Positions 23,941-32,838 of a stretch of DNA of 64,000 bases are shown here, piece by piece. The stretch's first letter is position 1. The number at the start of each line of letters is the position of its first letter. The translations under genes and the position numbers were made by a program. The stretch lies in assembly GCF_018131015.1 (NCBI RefSeq), contig NZ_JAFCJJ010000018.1, positions 62,001 to 126,000 on the forward strand, written 5' to 3'. The stretch is from Bradyrhizobium diazoefficiens. GTDB taxonomy: Bacteria > Pseudomonadota > Alphaproteobacteria > Rhizobiales > Xanthobacteraceae. The notes under the pieces are model-generated. The model was not told where the DNA came from. It ran no database searches and worked only from the letters and a program-made list of their open reading frames with translations.

Positions 23941-26940
23941 ATGTCCGAAAAGCCGCAAAAGTCCGAAGCCAAAGACTATTCAAAAACCCTGTTCCTGCCG
24001 CAGACGGATTTCCCGATGCGCGCCGGCCTGCCACAGCGCGAGCCGGAGATCCTCAAGCGCTGGTACGAGATCGGCCTCTACGAGAAGCTGCGCCAGGCTG
24101 CCCGCGGCCGCGACAAGTTCGTGCTGCATGACGGCCCGCCCTATGCCAACGGCAACATCCATATCGGCACGGCGCTGAACAAGATCCTGAAGGATCTCGT
24201 CACCAAGAGCCAGCAGATGCTCGGCTTCGATTCCAACTACGTGCCCGGCTGGGACTGCCATGGCCTGCCGATCGAGTGGAAGGTCGAGGAAGAGCACTAC
24301 CGCAAGAAGGGCAAGCAGAAGCCCGACTTCCGCGACAGCGCCGCGATGATCGATTTCCGCCGGGAATGCCGCGCCTATGCCACGCACTGGCTCGGCGTGC
24401 AGCGCGAGGAGTTCAAGCGTCTCGGCGTGATCGGCGACTGGGACCATCCCTACGCCACCATGAGCTTCCCGGCCGAAGCCCAGATCGCGCGCGAGCTGAT
24501 GAAGTTCGCCGCCAACGGCACGCTGTATCGCGGCTCAAAGCCCGTGATGTGGAGCGTGGTCGAGAAGACCGCGCTGGCCGAGGCCGAGGTCGAGTACGAG
24601 GACTACACGTCCGACATGGTCTGGGTGAAATTCCCGGTGACCTCGCCCGCGCACGGCGCGCTGGCCTCGGCCAGCGTCGTGATCTGGACCACCACGCCCT
24701 GGACGCTGCCGGGCAACCGCGCCATCTCGTTCTCGCCGAAGATCGCCTACGGCCTCTACAAGGTGACGGACGCACCGGCCGACAACTGGGCCAGGACCGG
24801 CGACCTCCTGATCCTTGCCGACGCGCTGGCCGCCGAGGTGTTCAAGCAGGCGCGCGTCACCGCCTATGAGAAGGTGCGCGACGTCCCCGGCGACACCATG
24901 GACGCGATCGAATGCGCCCATCCGCTGAAGGGCCTTGGCGGCGGCTACGAATTCACCGTGCCGCTGCTCTCGGGCGACCACGTCACCGACGACACCGGCA
25001 CCGGCTTCGTGCACACGGCGCCGAGCCACGGCCGCGAGGACTTCGACGTCTGGACCGCGAATACGCGGGAGCTGGATGCGCGCGGCATCCCGACCGCGAT
25101 CCCCTACACCGTCGACGAGAACGGCGCCTATACCGACCAGGCGCCGGGCTTTGCCGGCAAGCGCGTCATCACCGACAAGGGCGAGAAGGGCGACGCCAAC
25201 GAGGCCGTGATCAAGGCGCTGGTCGAGGGCGGCAAGCTGCTCGCCCGCGGCCGGCTCAAGCATCAATATCCGCACTCCTGGCGCTCCAAGAAGCCGGTGA
25301 TCTTCCGCAACACGCCGCAATGGTTCATCGCGATGGACAAGGACATCGCGGCTGGGGGTAAGGCGAACAGCGGCGACACGCTGCGCGCCCGCGCGCTGCA
25401 CGCGATTTCCGTGACGCAATGGGTGCCGCCGTCAGGCGAGAACCGCATCAACGGCATGATCGAGGCGCGGCCCGACTGGGTGATCTCGCGCCAGCGCGCC
25501 TGGGGCGTGCCGATCGCCGTGTTCGTGCGCGAGAAGGGCGATGGCTCCGCCGAGTTCCTGCAGGACGAGGCCGTCAACAGCCGCATCGGCGAGGCCTTCG
25601 CCAAGGAAGGCGCCGACGCCTGGTACGCGACAGGCGCGCGCGAGCGCTTCCTCGGCGCGCGCGCCAACGAAGACTGGCAAAAGGTCGACGACATCCTCGA
25701 CGTCTGGTTCGATTCCGGCTCGACCCACGCCTTCGTGCTCGAGGACCCCGCGCATTTCCCGGGCCTCGCCGGCATCAAGCGCAAGGTCGATGGCGGCACC
25801 GACACCGTGATGTATCTCGAAGGCTCGGACCAGCATCGCGGCTGGTTCCACTCTTCGCTGCTGGAAAGCTGCGGCACGCGGGGCCGGGCGCCTTACGACA
25901 TCGTGCTGACCCACGGCTTCACCCAGGCCGAGGACGGCCGCAAGATGTCGAAGTCGCTCGGCAACACCATCGAGCCGCAGGCCGTGATCAAGGAATCCGG
26001 CGCCGACATTCTGCGGCTCTGGGTCGCGTCCTGCGACTACACCGACGACCAGCGCATCGGTCCCGAGATCCTGAAGAACACGGTCGAGACCTATCGCAAG
26101 CTGCGCAACACCGTGCGCTGGATGCTCGGCACGCTGCATCACTTCAAGCCGGCCGAGGCGGTCGCGCCCGCCGACATGCCGGAGCTCGAGCGGCTGATGC
26201 TGCACGAGCTCGCCGTCCGCGCCGAGCTGGTCAGCAAGGCCTATGAGACCTTCGACTTCAAGAGCGTCGTGGCAACGCTGTCGGCGTTCCTCAACAGCGA
26301 GCTTTCCGCATTCTATTTCGACATCCGCAAGGACACGCTCTATTGCGATCCGCCGTCCTCGGCCGCGCGCAAGGCGGCGCTGACCACGATCGACCTGCTG
26401 TGCGCCTCGATCCTGAAATGGCTGGCGCCGGTGTTGAGCTTCACCGCGGAAGAGGCCTGGCGGATGTACCGGCCGGATGCCGAGCCTTCCGTGCATCTGA
26501 CGCTGTTCCCGCAGGATCTCGCGAAGCTTCGCGACGACAGGCTCGCCGCGAAATGGGAGACGATCCGCAACGTCCGCCGCGTCGTCACCGGCGCGCTGGA
26601 GCTCGAGCGCGCCGCCAAGAACATCGGCTCCTCGCTGGAGGCCTCGCCGGTGATCTATGTTGCCGACCGCGATGTGCTGATGACGCTGTTCGACACCGAT
26701 CTCGCCGAGATCTGCATCACCTCGAACTACGAGGTGCGCGAGGGCGAGGCGCCGGCGAGCGCATTCCGTCTCGATGCCGTTCCCGGCGTTGCCGTCGTGG
26801 TCGAGAAGGCAGTGGGGACGAAGTGCGCCCGCTCCTGGAAGATCTCCCCGACGGTCGGCGAGGACGCCGAGTACCCCGACGTCACGCCGCGGGATGCTCA
26901 AGCGCTGCGCGAATGGAAGGCACTGGGGGCGGGTATCTGA
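23941..26940 (+). CDS. ileS: Isoleucine--tRNA ligase
   Basis: 999 residues, class Ia synthetase. The HIGH motif appears as NGNIHIGTALNKILKD, the KMSKS loop as DGRKMSKSLGNTIEPQAV. The CP1 editing domain contains WTTTPWTLPGN and the TGTGFVHTAPSHG region. WDCHGLPIEWKVEE is the characteristic substrate-binding stretch. It charges tRNA-Ile and edits mischarged valine. The terminal part is slightly longer than in E. coli (938). Start ATG at 23941 gives MSEKPQKSEAKDYSKTLFLP. The stop is 5 bases from lspA, so they are co-transcribed. Confidence 0.97.
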   Translation: MSEKPQKSEAKDYSKTLFLPQTDFPMRAGLPQREPEILKRWYEIGLYEKLRQAARGRDKFVLHDGPPYANGNIHIGTALNKILKDLVTKSQQMLGFDSNYVPGWDCHGLPIEWKVEEEHYRKKGKQKPDFRDSAAMIDFRRECRAYATHWLGVQREEFKRLGVIGDWDHPYATMSFPAEAQIARELMKFAANGTLYRGSKPVMWSVVEKTALAEAEVEYEDYTSDMVWVKFPVTSPAHGALASASVVIWTTTPWTLPGNRAISFSPKIAYGLYKVTDAPADNWARTGDLLILADALAAEVFKQARVTAYEKVRDVPGDTMDAIECAHPLKGLGGGYEFTVPLLSGDHVTDDTGTGFVHTAPSHGREDFDVWTANTRELDARGIPTAIPYTVDENGAYTDQAPGFAGKRVITDKGEKGDANEAVIKALVEGGKLLARGRLKHQYPHSWRSKKPVIFRNTPQWFIAMDKDIAAGGKANSGDTLRARALHAISVTQWVPPSGENRINGMIEARPDWVISRQRAWGVPIAVFVREKGDGSAEFLQDEAVNSRIGEAFAKEGADAWYATGARERFLGARANEDWQKVDDILDVWFDSGSTHAFVLEDPAHFPGLAGIKRKVDGGTDTVMYLEGSDQHRGWFHSSLLESCGTRGRAPYDIVLTHGFTQAEDGRKMSKSLGNTIEPQAVIKESGADILRLWVASCDYTDDQRIGPEILKNTVETYRKLRNTVRWMLGTLHHFKPAEAVAPADMPELERLMLHELAVRAELVSKAYETFDFKSVVATLSAFLNSELSAFYFDIRKDTLYCDPPSSAARKAALTTIDLLCASILKWLAPVLSFTAEEAWRMYRPDAEPSVHLTLFPQDLAKLRDDRLAAKWETIRNVRRVVTGALELERAAKNIGSSLEASPVIYVADRDVLMTLFDTDLAEICITSNYEVREGEAPASAFRLDAVPGVAVVVEKAVGTKCARSWKISPTVGEDAEYPDVTPRDAQALREWKALGAGI

Positions 26941-26945
26941 CCGCC

Positions 26946-27440
26946 ATGCCCCCGCTCCGCGCCGGCATCATCGCGGCCATCGTCACCCTGATCCTCGATC
27001 AGGCCTCGAAGCTGTGGCTATTGAACGTCTTTGACCTCGGCCGCCGCGGCGTGGTGAAGGTTACGCCGTTCTTCGACCTGTGGCTGGCCCAGAACAAGGG
27101 AATCAGTTTCGGCTGGCTGCAGTACGATGGCCAGGCGGCCCAGATCGCGCTGATGGCCGTGAAGGTCATTGCAGTGATCGCGCTTGCGATCTGGATGGCG
27201 CGCTCCCACACGCGCTTGGCGACCATCGCACTCGGACTGATCATCGGCGGCGCCATCGGCAACGGCATCGACCGCCTCGCCTATGGCTGGGTGGTGGATT
27301 TCGCCCTGTTTCACATCGAAATCGGCGGAGTTACCTATAATTGGTACGTCTTCAACCTCGCCGACGTGGCGATCGTTGCTGGGGTGGCGGGCCTATTGTA
27401 TGACTCCTTCCTGGGGGTACCCGCCGCAAAAGCGCCCTGA
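26946..27440 (+). CDS. lspA: Lipoprotein signal peptidase II
   Basis: 164 residues with four membrane spans. The two catalytic aspartates are in the family boxes: GNGIDRLAYGWVVDF and VFNLADVAI. It cleaves the signal peptide of diacylated prolipoproteins in the inner membrane, an aspartic-protease mechanism. The ATG at 26946 follows the ileS stop after 5 bases (MPPLRAGIIAAIVTLILDQ). The frame is open far upstream within ileS, but that part is a shadow of ileS and was excluded. The next gene is a co-directional exported protein 95 bases downstream. Confidence 0.95.
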   Translation: MPPLRAGIIAAIVTLILDQASKLWLLNVFDLGRRGVVKVTPFFDLWLAQNKGISFGWLQYDGQAAQIALMAVKVIAVIALAIWMARSHTRLATIALGLIIGGAIGNGIDRLAYGWVVDFALFHIEIGGVTYNWYVFNLADVAIVAGVAGLLYDSFLGVPAAKAP

Positions 27441-27535
27441 TCCCGGCCGATACGGACGGGAGGTGGAACCTTGCCTTTGCGAGGGGTGGCCGCGTGCGAG
27501 GCGGCAATCTGCCACAATTTGGAACAGGTACAGGC

Positions 27536-28264
27536 ATGCTCAGCTTCGAGACCAGAGGTTCGATGGGTCGAGATCCCCGGTCGGGGATCTGGCGCGTGCT
27601 GAAATTGTCGGCTGTCGCACTCGGCGTCGGCCTCGTCATGTCGGCCGGCCCGGTCCGCGCCGGGGACGGCGACGACGACGATGACGGCATGACCTTCGAA
27701 GAGAGGCTCATCGACAATCTGATGTCCGGCATTGGCGCCAAGAGCATGGAGAAGCCCGGCATCGAGTACCGCGAACGCTCGCCGCTGGTCGTGCCGCCCA
27801 AGCTGGACCTGCCCGCGCCCGCCGGAACCCAGGCCAAGGCCGCGCCGAACTGGCCCAAGGACCCCGACGAGAAGCGCCGCAAGGAAGCCATCGCCGCGCG
27901 CAAGAAGGCCAGCAAGGAGACGGAGCCCTGGCAGGCCGCCCGGCCGCTGAGCCCCGCCGAGATGAACGTCGGCAGGACGGCCGCCGCCGAGCGCACCAGC
28001 AATGACCCGATCCAGCCGGGCGTCACCAACAACCCGTCGCTCAGTCCCTCCCAGCTCGGTTTTACCGGCGGTCTCTGGAACATGATGAAGGGCGGCAACG
28101 GCTCCGAAGAGAAGAAATTCACCACCGAGCCGCCGCGCCAGTCGCTGGTCGAGCCGCCGCCCGGCTATCAGACGCCGTCGCCGAACTACAGCTATGGCGC
28201 TGGACCGGACAACTCGCGACGGACCTATTTCGACATCATGTCCGGCAAGGACAAGGTCCAATAA
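27536..28264 (+). CDS. Exported proline/lysine-rich protein of unknown function
   Basis: About 242 residues. A basic N-terminus and one hydrophobic segment (LKLSAVALGVGLVMSAGPVRA) form a signal peptide, followed by an acidic patch GDGDDDDDGMTFEERLIDNLMSGIGA. The rest is hydrophilic and low in predicted structure, with SPLVVPPKLDLPAP, DPDEKRRKEAIAARKKASK and PLSPAEMNVGR. Similar proteins occur next to lspA and the M16 peptidase genes in bradyrhizobia, which suggests a cell-envelope role, but no domain is recognised. The start could be this ATG or an upstream GTG at 27494. Confidence 0.7.
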   Translation: MLSFETRGSMGRDPRSGIWRVLKLSAVALGVGLVMSAGPVRAGDGDDDDDGMTFEERLIDNLMSGIGAKSMEKPGIEYRERSPLVVPPKLDLPAPAGTQAKAAPNWPKDPDEKRRKEAIAARKKASKETEPWQAARPLSPAEMNVGRTAAAERTSNDPIQPGVTNNPSLSPSQLGFTGGLWNMMKGGNGSEEKKFTTEPPRQSLVEPPPGYQTPSPNYSYGAGPDNSRRTYFDIMSGKDKVQ

Positions 28265-28466
28265 CGTTCCTGTTCGCCCGCGACATCCTGACCGGGCGCG
28301 AACCCGGCGCCGGCCGCTTATGCGCGCCGGCCGCTGCTGTTAAGTTGCTTATCAGTAACTTGCGTATGCGTTGAATTCCCTGCTTCGTGACGCGAAGCCT
28401 CAGCCGCACGGTGTACGATGCGGCGCCGCCGGGCCGGACATCCGGACTCGGCCTCTCATAAGGATC

Positions 28467-29861
28467 ATGATGTCCTCTTACCGATCGGCTGCCCGCCTTC
28501 TTGCCGCGCTGATTTCGACCAGTGTCCTCTCGGCCGGCGCCGCCCTTGCCCAGACCACGGTGACATCGGCTCCGCCCGCCAGCTTCACGCTCGCCAACGG
28601 CATGCAGGTCGTGGTGATCCCCGACCACCGCACGCCCGTGGTCACCGAGATGATCTGGTACAGGGTCGGCTCGGCCGACGAGACGCCGGGCAAATCCGGG
28701 CTCGCGCACTTCCTCGAGCACCTGATGTTCAAGGGCACCGAGAAGCATCCGGTCGGCGAATTCTCCCAGACCGTGCTCCGCGTCGGCGGCAACGAGAACG
28801 CCTCGACCTCGGTCGACTACACCAACTACTACCAGCGCGTGCCCAAAGAGCAGCTGCCGACCATGATGGCGTTCGAGGCTGATCGCATGACCGGCCTGAT
28901 CCTCAAGGACGAGAACGTGCTGCCCGAACGCGACGTCGTGCTCGAAGAGTACAACATGCGCGTCGCCAATAATCCCGATGCTCGGCTCAACGAGCAGATC
29001 ATGGCCGCGCTCTATCTCAATCATCCCTACGGCCGGCCGGTGATCGGCTGGCACCAGGAGATCGAGAAGCTCGATCGCGAGGACGCGCTCGCCTTCTATC
29101 GCCGCTTCTACGCGCCGAACAACGCGATCCTGGTGATCGCCGGCGACGTCGAGGCCGCCGACATCCGCCCGCTGGTCGAACGCAATTTCGGCTCGATTCC
29201 CGCCCAGCCCGCGATCCCGGCGCGCCGGGTCCGGCCGCAGGAGCCGGAGCCGGCCGCGCCGCGCACGGTCACCCTGGCCGACCCGCGCGTCGAGCAGCCG
29301 AGCGTGCGCCGCTATTATCTCGTGCCCTCGGCCACGACGGCAGCCGCCGGCGAAAGCGCAGCCCTCGACGTGCTGGCGCAGTTGATCGGCAGCGGCAGCA
29401 ACTCCTATCTCTACCGCGCGCTCGTCGTCGACAAGCCGCTCGCCGTCTCCGCCAGCGCCAGCTATTCGAGCATCTCGCTCGACCCGACCCAGTTCGCGGT
29501 CTCGGCCTCGCCGAAGCCGGGCGTCGGCTTTGCCGATGTCGAGCAGGCGATCGACGGCGTCATCGCCGGCGTCGTGCAGAACCCGATCCGCGCCGAGGAT
29601 CTGGAGCGGGTCAAGACCCAGCTCATCGCGGAGGCGATCTACGCCCAGGACAACCAGGCGGTGCTGGCGCGCTGGTATGGCGGCGCGCTGACCACGGGCC
29701 TGTCGATCGAGGACATCAGGAGCTGGCCCGACCGCATTCGCGCCGTCACCGCCGAGCAGGTCCGCGCCGCCGCGCAGAAATGGCTGGAGAAGAAGCGCTC
29801 TGTGACCGGTTATCTGATCAAGGACACCGCTGCCGCCAAGCGCGAGGAGAAGCGTTCGTGA
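28467..29861 (+). CDS. M16-family zinc peptidase, catalytic subunit
   Basis: 464 residues with a Sec signal peptide (MMSSYRSAARLLAALIST ... ALAQ). The inverted zinc motif HxxEH is present as GLAHFLEHLMFKGTEKH, and the third ligand region is in VLPERDVVLEEYNMRV. The second M16 half lacks metal ligands, as normal. It should hydrolyse peptides in the periplasm. Adjacent ATG codons at 28467 and 28470 both follow AAGG. Its stop overlaps the start of a second, metal-less M16 gene (GTGA), the arrangement of heterodimeric bacterial M16B peptidases. Substrate unknown. Confidence 0.9.
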   Translation: MMSSYRSAARLLAALISTSVLSAGAALAQTTVTSAPPASFTLANGMQVVVIPDHRTPVVTEMIWYRVGSADETPGKSGLAHFLEHLMFKGTEKHPVGEFSQTVLRVGGNENASTSVDYTNYYQRVPKEQLPTMMAFEADRMTGLILKDENVLPERDVVLEEYNMRVANNPDARLNEQIMAALYLNHPYGRPVIGWHQEIEKLDREDALAFYRRFYAPNNAILVIAGDVEAADIRPLVERNFGSIPAQPAIPARRVRPQEPEPAAPRTVTLADPRVEQPSVRRYYLVPSATTAAAGESAALDVLAQLIGSGSNSYLYRALVVDKPLAVSASASYSSISLDPTQFAVSASPKPGVGFADVEQAIDGVIAGVVQNPIRAEDLERVKTQLIAEAIYAQDNQAVLARWYGGALTTGLSIEDIRSWPDRIRAVTAEQVRAAAQKWLEKKRSVTGYLIKDTAAAKREEKRS

Positions 29862-31228
29862 CCCATTCCTTTGCTCGCGCGCATCGTTTCGCGCTGTCCT
29901 TCGTCACCGGCGCGGCGCTTGCGCTCGCGACCGTCTCGCCGTCCCACGCGGCGGCCAAGATCCAGCGCCTGGTCTCGCCGGGCGGCATCGAGGCCTGGTT
30001 CGTGCAGGATGCGACCGTGCCGCTGATCGCCATGGAATATTCCTTTGCCGGCGGCTCGTCCCAGGACCCCAGGGACAAGTCGGGCGTCGCCAATCTCGTC
30101 GCCGACCTCCTCGACGAAGGCTCGGGCGACCTCGACTCCAAGACCTTCCACGAGCGGCTCGACCGCCGCGCCATCGAGCTCTCCTTCAGCGCCAATCGCG
30201 ACGCCTTCCGCGGCAGCCTGCGCATGCTGCGCGACAACAAGGACGAGGCCTTCGACCTGCTGCGCACGGCGCTGACGGCGCCGCGTTTCGACACCGCCGA
30301 CGTCGAGCGCATCCGCGCGCAGGTCATCTCGAGCCTGCGCCGCGAGACCACCAATCCGACGTCGCTGGCGAGCAGAAAATTCCTGGAGACCGCCTTCGGT
30401 GACCATCCCTACGGCCGTCAGACCAACGGCACGCTGGAGAGCGTTCCGGCCGTCACGGTGGCCGACCTGAGGGAATACGCTGGACGGAACCTGGCCAAGG
30501 ATACGCTGAAGATCGCGGTCGTCGGCGACGTCGATCCGGCGACGCTGGGCAAGCTGCTCGACCACACGTTCGGCGCCCTGCCCGCCAAGGCCGGCCTCGT
30601 GCCGATTCCCGACGTCGAGGCGGCCAAGCCGCCGCAGCGCGCCTTCGTGGCGCTCGACGTGCCGCAAACCGTGATTACGTTCGGCGGCCCCGGCGTGAAG
30701 CGCAGCGATCCGAACTTCATGGCGGCCTATGTCGTCAACCACATCCTCGGTGGCGGCGGATTGAACTCCCGGCTCTATCGCGAGGTCCGCGAGAAGCGCG
30801 GCCTCGCCTATTCGGTATTCGAATCGCTGATCTGGATGGAGCATTCGGGAATCTTCATCGGCAATACCGGCACGCGTGCCGACCGTGCCGGCGACACCAT
30901 CGACGCCATCGAGAAGGAAGTGCGCCGCATCGCCGAGGAGGGCCCGACGCAGAAGGAGCTCGACGAGGCCAAGTCCTACCTCAAGGGCTCGCAGATGCTG
31001 GCGCTCGACACCTCCTCCAAGCTCGCGCAGGCGCTGCTGCAATATCAGCAGGACGGGCTGCCGATCGACTATATCGAGAAGCGCAATGCCATCGTCGACG
31101 CGGTGACGATGGACGACGCCAAGGCCGCCGCCAAGCGGCTCTGGGGCCAGGGGCTCCTGACCGTCGTCGTCGGCCGCGCCCCGCAGGCCGCGGCCCAGCC
31201 GGCGGCAGCGGCCCCCAAGTCGAACTAG
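29858..31228 (+). CDS. M16-family peptidase-like protein, non-catalytic partner
   Basis: 456 residues with a signal peptide (FALSFVTGAALALATVSPSHA). It is homologous in order to the M16 fold (SSQDPRDKSGVANLVADLLDEGSG occupies the HxxEH position) but His and Glu ligands are missing there. The C-terminal domain has the substrate-binding RSDPNFMAAYVVNHILGGGG and LYREVREKRGLAYSVFE motif with the Arg/Tyr pair typical of the partner subunit. It begins at GTG 29858, overlapping the upstream stop by 4 bases. The two products very likely form an active/inactive heterodimer. A palindromic repeat follows. Confidence 0.9.
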   Translation: MTHSFARAHRFALSFVTGAALALATVSPSHAAAKIQRLVSPGGIEAWFVQDATVPLIAMEYSFAGGSSQDPRDKSGVANLVADLLDEGSGDLDSKTFHERLDRRAIELSFSANRDAFRGSLRMLRDNKDEAFDLLRTALTAPRFDTADVERIRAQVISSLRRETTNPTSLASRKFLETAFGDHPYGRQTNGTLESVPAVTVADLREYAGRNLAKDTLKIAVVGDVDPATLGKLLDHTFGALPAKAGLVPIPDVEAAKPPQRAFVALDVPQTVITFGGPGVKRSDPNFMAAYVVNHILGGGGLNSRLYREVREKRGLAYSVFESLIWMEHSGIFIGNTGTRADRAGDTIDAIEKEVRRIAEEGPTQKELDEAKSYLKGSQMLALDTSSKLAQALLQYQQDGLPIDYIEKRNAIVDAVTMDDAKAAAKRLWGQGLLTVVVGRAPQAAAQPAAAAPKSN

Positions 31229-31280
31229 CGCCGAACCGACCGTTAGTCGTAGCAACCGCTCTCACACCCGGCGCGGTGCG

Positions 31281-31388
31281 CTCCCTCCCCCCTTGTGGGG
31301 GAGGGTTGGGGAGAGGGGTAGCCACAAGCTCTGCTCTCGCCTGTGGCTACCCCCCCTCCCTGTCCCTCCCCCACAAGGGGGGAGGGAA
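31281..31388. repeat. Palindromic intergenic repeat, family A copy 3
   Basis: Two hairpins CCCTCCCCCC-TTGT-GGGGGAGGG and CCCTCCCCC-ACA-AGGGGGGAGGG flank a perfect inverted repeat GGTAGCCACA / TGTGGCTACC (31317-31351). The whole element is nearly a long palindrome. It lies between the M16 pair and arfB and could form a strong cruciform. The sequence is diverged from copies 1 and 2. Confidence 0.75.
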
Positions 31389-31458
31389 CGGATAAAGCGC
31401 GGCAAAATCTCTCCAAAGCAGATATCTTGCGCGCGCGAATCCATTTGCTGGTGCCCTC

Positions 31459-31875
31459 ATGCTGCGGATATCCCGCGATCTCGTCATCGACGAGGACGAT
31501 ATCGAGATTGGCTTTGTCCGCGCCTCCGGACCCGGAGGCCAGAACGTCAACAAGGTCTCGACCTCGGCCCAGTTGCGCTTCGACACGCGCAAGCTGACCC
31601 TGCCGGAGGATGCGACGATCCGGCTCGCCCGTATCGCGGGCCAGCGCATGACCAAGGATGGCGTGATCGTGATCCACGCCCAGCGCTTCCGAACCCAGGA
31701 GCGCAACCGGCAGGACGCCATCGACCGGCTCGTCGAGATCCTGAGCGAGGCGATGATACGGCCGACGCCGCGCCGCGCGACGCGGCCAACCTACGCCTCG
31801 AAGCAGCGCCGGCTCGACGGCAAGAAGCGCCGCGGCGACGTGAAGGCCGGACGCGGCGGCCGCTTCGACGACTAG
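31459..31875 (+). CDS. arfB: Alternative ribosome-rescue factor (peptidyl-tRNA hydrolase)
   Basis: 138 residues. The class I release-factor GGQ loop is present (ASGPGGQNVNKVSTSAQLRF) and the C-terminal basic tail (RQKR..KKRRGDVKAGRGG type) is the part that enters the empty mRNA channel. This is ArfB/YaeJ-size (about 140). It rescues ribosomes stalled on mRNAs lacking stop codons without needing tmRNA. Start ATG at 31459 gives MLRISRDLVIDEDD. It stands alone, with a repeat upstream and a cytochrome gene downstream after 134 bases. Confidence 0.93.
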   Translation: MLRISRDLVIDEDDIEIGFVRASGPGGQNVNKVSTSAQLRFDTRKLTLPEDATIRLARIAGQRMTKDGVIVIHAQRFRTQERNRQDAIDRLVEILSEAMIRPTPRRATRPTYASKQRRLDGKKRRGDVKAGRGGRFDD

Positions 31876-32009
31876 CAATCACGCCGCATGGGCGGCGTGG
31901 CGGGCACCTTGCGCATTTGTTCTCGGCTGAAACAGCCCGCTACTACCACCACTCATTTGTCGCCGCCTAGAGTTTGCGCACGCTGACGTGGACGGGCGAG
32001 ATCTTGGCT

Positions 32010-32396
32010 ATGCGCGTAGTCGTGCTGGGATTGTGCATCGCAGTGGTGCTGGTGGCGCGTGTTGCCGACGCGCAGATGCCGTTGCCGTCAGCCAAACCGC
32101 CGGATGGCGCGACGCTGTTCAAGCAGCAATGCGCGGTGTGCCACACCCTCAGTCTTTCGGAACCGGCGCGACAAGGTCCGCCCCTGGTCAAGGTCGTGGG
32201 ACGGACGGCCGGCAAGATCGAGGGATTCCGCTATTCAGACGGCCTCGCGAAGGCCGACTTCGCTTGGGACGAGGCCAGGCTCGACGCTTGGCTGACCAAT
32301 CCGCAAGCCGTCATCCCCGGCGTGGAGATGGCCTACCGGCAGGCCAAGCCGGAGACGCGCGCCGCCATCATCGCCTTCCTCAAGGAGCTGAACTGA
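32010..32396 (+). CDS. Single-heme c-type cytochrome
   Basis: 128 residues with a signal peptide (MRVVVLGLCIAVVLVARVADA). Heme-binding CAVCH is at about residues 41-45, and the Met ligand is probably in GVEMAYRQAK (about 107). The small class I form (about 105 mature residues) resembles cytochrome c2/c550-type periplasmic carriers. Its stop codon is immediately followed by the VOC gene's ATG (32397). A gluconate-dehydrogenase-like pair follows two genes later, so this cytochrome may take its electrons. Start ATG at 32010; an upstream TTG at 31974 in frame is less likely. Confidence 0.85.
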   Translation: MRVVVLGLCIAVVLVARVADAQMPLPSAKPPDGATLFKQQCAVCHTLSLSEPARQGPPLVKVVGRTAGKIEGFRYSDGLAKADFAWDEARLDAWLTNPQAVIPGVEMAYRQAKPETRAAIIAFLKELN

Positions 32397-32792
32397 ATGG
32401 CAAAGCCGGTCCATTCCATGATCCGCGTGCTCGACGAGGCGCGCGCGCTCGACTTCTACAAGCGGGCCTTCGGTCTCGAGGTCGCCGACCATCTGAAGTT
32501 CCCGGATTTCGCGCTGATCTATCTGCGTCATCCGTCTTCACCCTTCGAGGTCGAGCTGACCGTCAATTTCGATCGCAAGGAGCCCTATGCACTCGGCGAC
32601 GGCTACGGCCATCTCGCCGTGGTGGTCGATGATCTCGATGCCGAACACGCCCGCTTCGAGCGCGAGAAGCTTGCGCCGGGGCCGCTCCGCGACTTCAAGC
32701 ACGACGGCAGGACGCTGGCGCGCTTCTTCTTCGTCAGCGATCCCGATGGCTACAAGATCGAGGTGATCCAGCGCGGCGGACGTTTCGGCTGA
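32397..32792 (+). CDS. VOC-superfamily protein (glyoxalase/bleomycin-resistance fold)
   Basis: 131 residues. Two beta-alpha-beta-beta-beta modules: MIRVLDEARALDFYKRAFGLEVADH ... IYLRH, then GHLAVVVDDLDAEHARFE ... FFVSDPDGYKIEVIQR. The pattern His, Glu, His, Glu for metal binding is plausible (HSMIRV, VELTV, GHLAV, KIEVI), as in lactoylglutathione lyase. A GloA-type function (methylglyoxal detoxification) is likely but the substrate is not proven. It starts directly at the stop of the cytochrome gene, so the two are co-transcribed; a 46-base gap separates it from the Tat-signal gene. Confidence 0.8.
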   Translation: MAKPVHSMIRVLDEARALDFYKRAFGLEVADHLKFPDFALIYLRHPSSPFEVELTVNFDRKEPYALGDGYGHLAVVVDDLDAEHARFEREKLAPGPLRDFKHDGRTLARFFFVSDPDGYKIEVIQRGGRFG

Positions 32793-32838
32793 TCAATCTG
32801 CAAAAACCCAGATCACAAAGATCGAAGGAGGACATGCC

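Noticed and set aside
26343..26945. Upstream part of the frame that contains lspA
   Set aside because: It overlaps the 3' part of ileS in another frame and lacks lspA features; the true lspA start is at 26946, 5 bases after the ileS stop.
31281..31388. CRISPR-like repeat block
   Set aside because: The repeats are palindromic arms, not regularly spaced direct repeats with unique spacers, and no cas gene is present.
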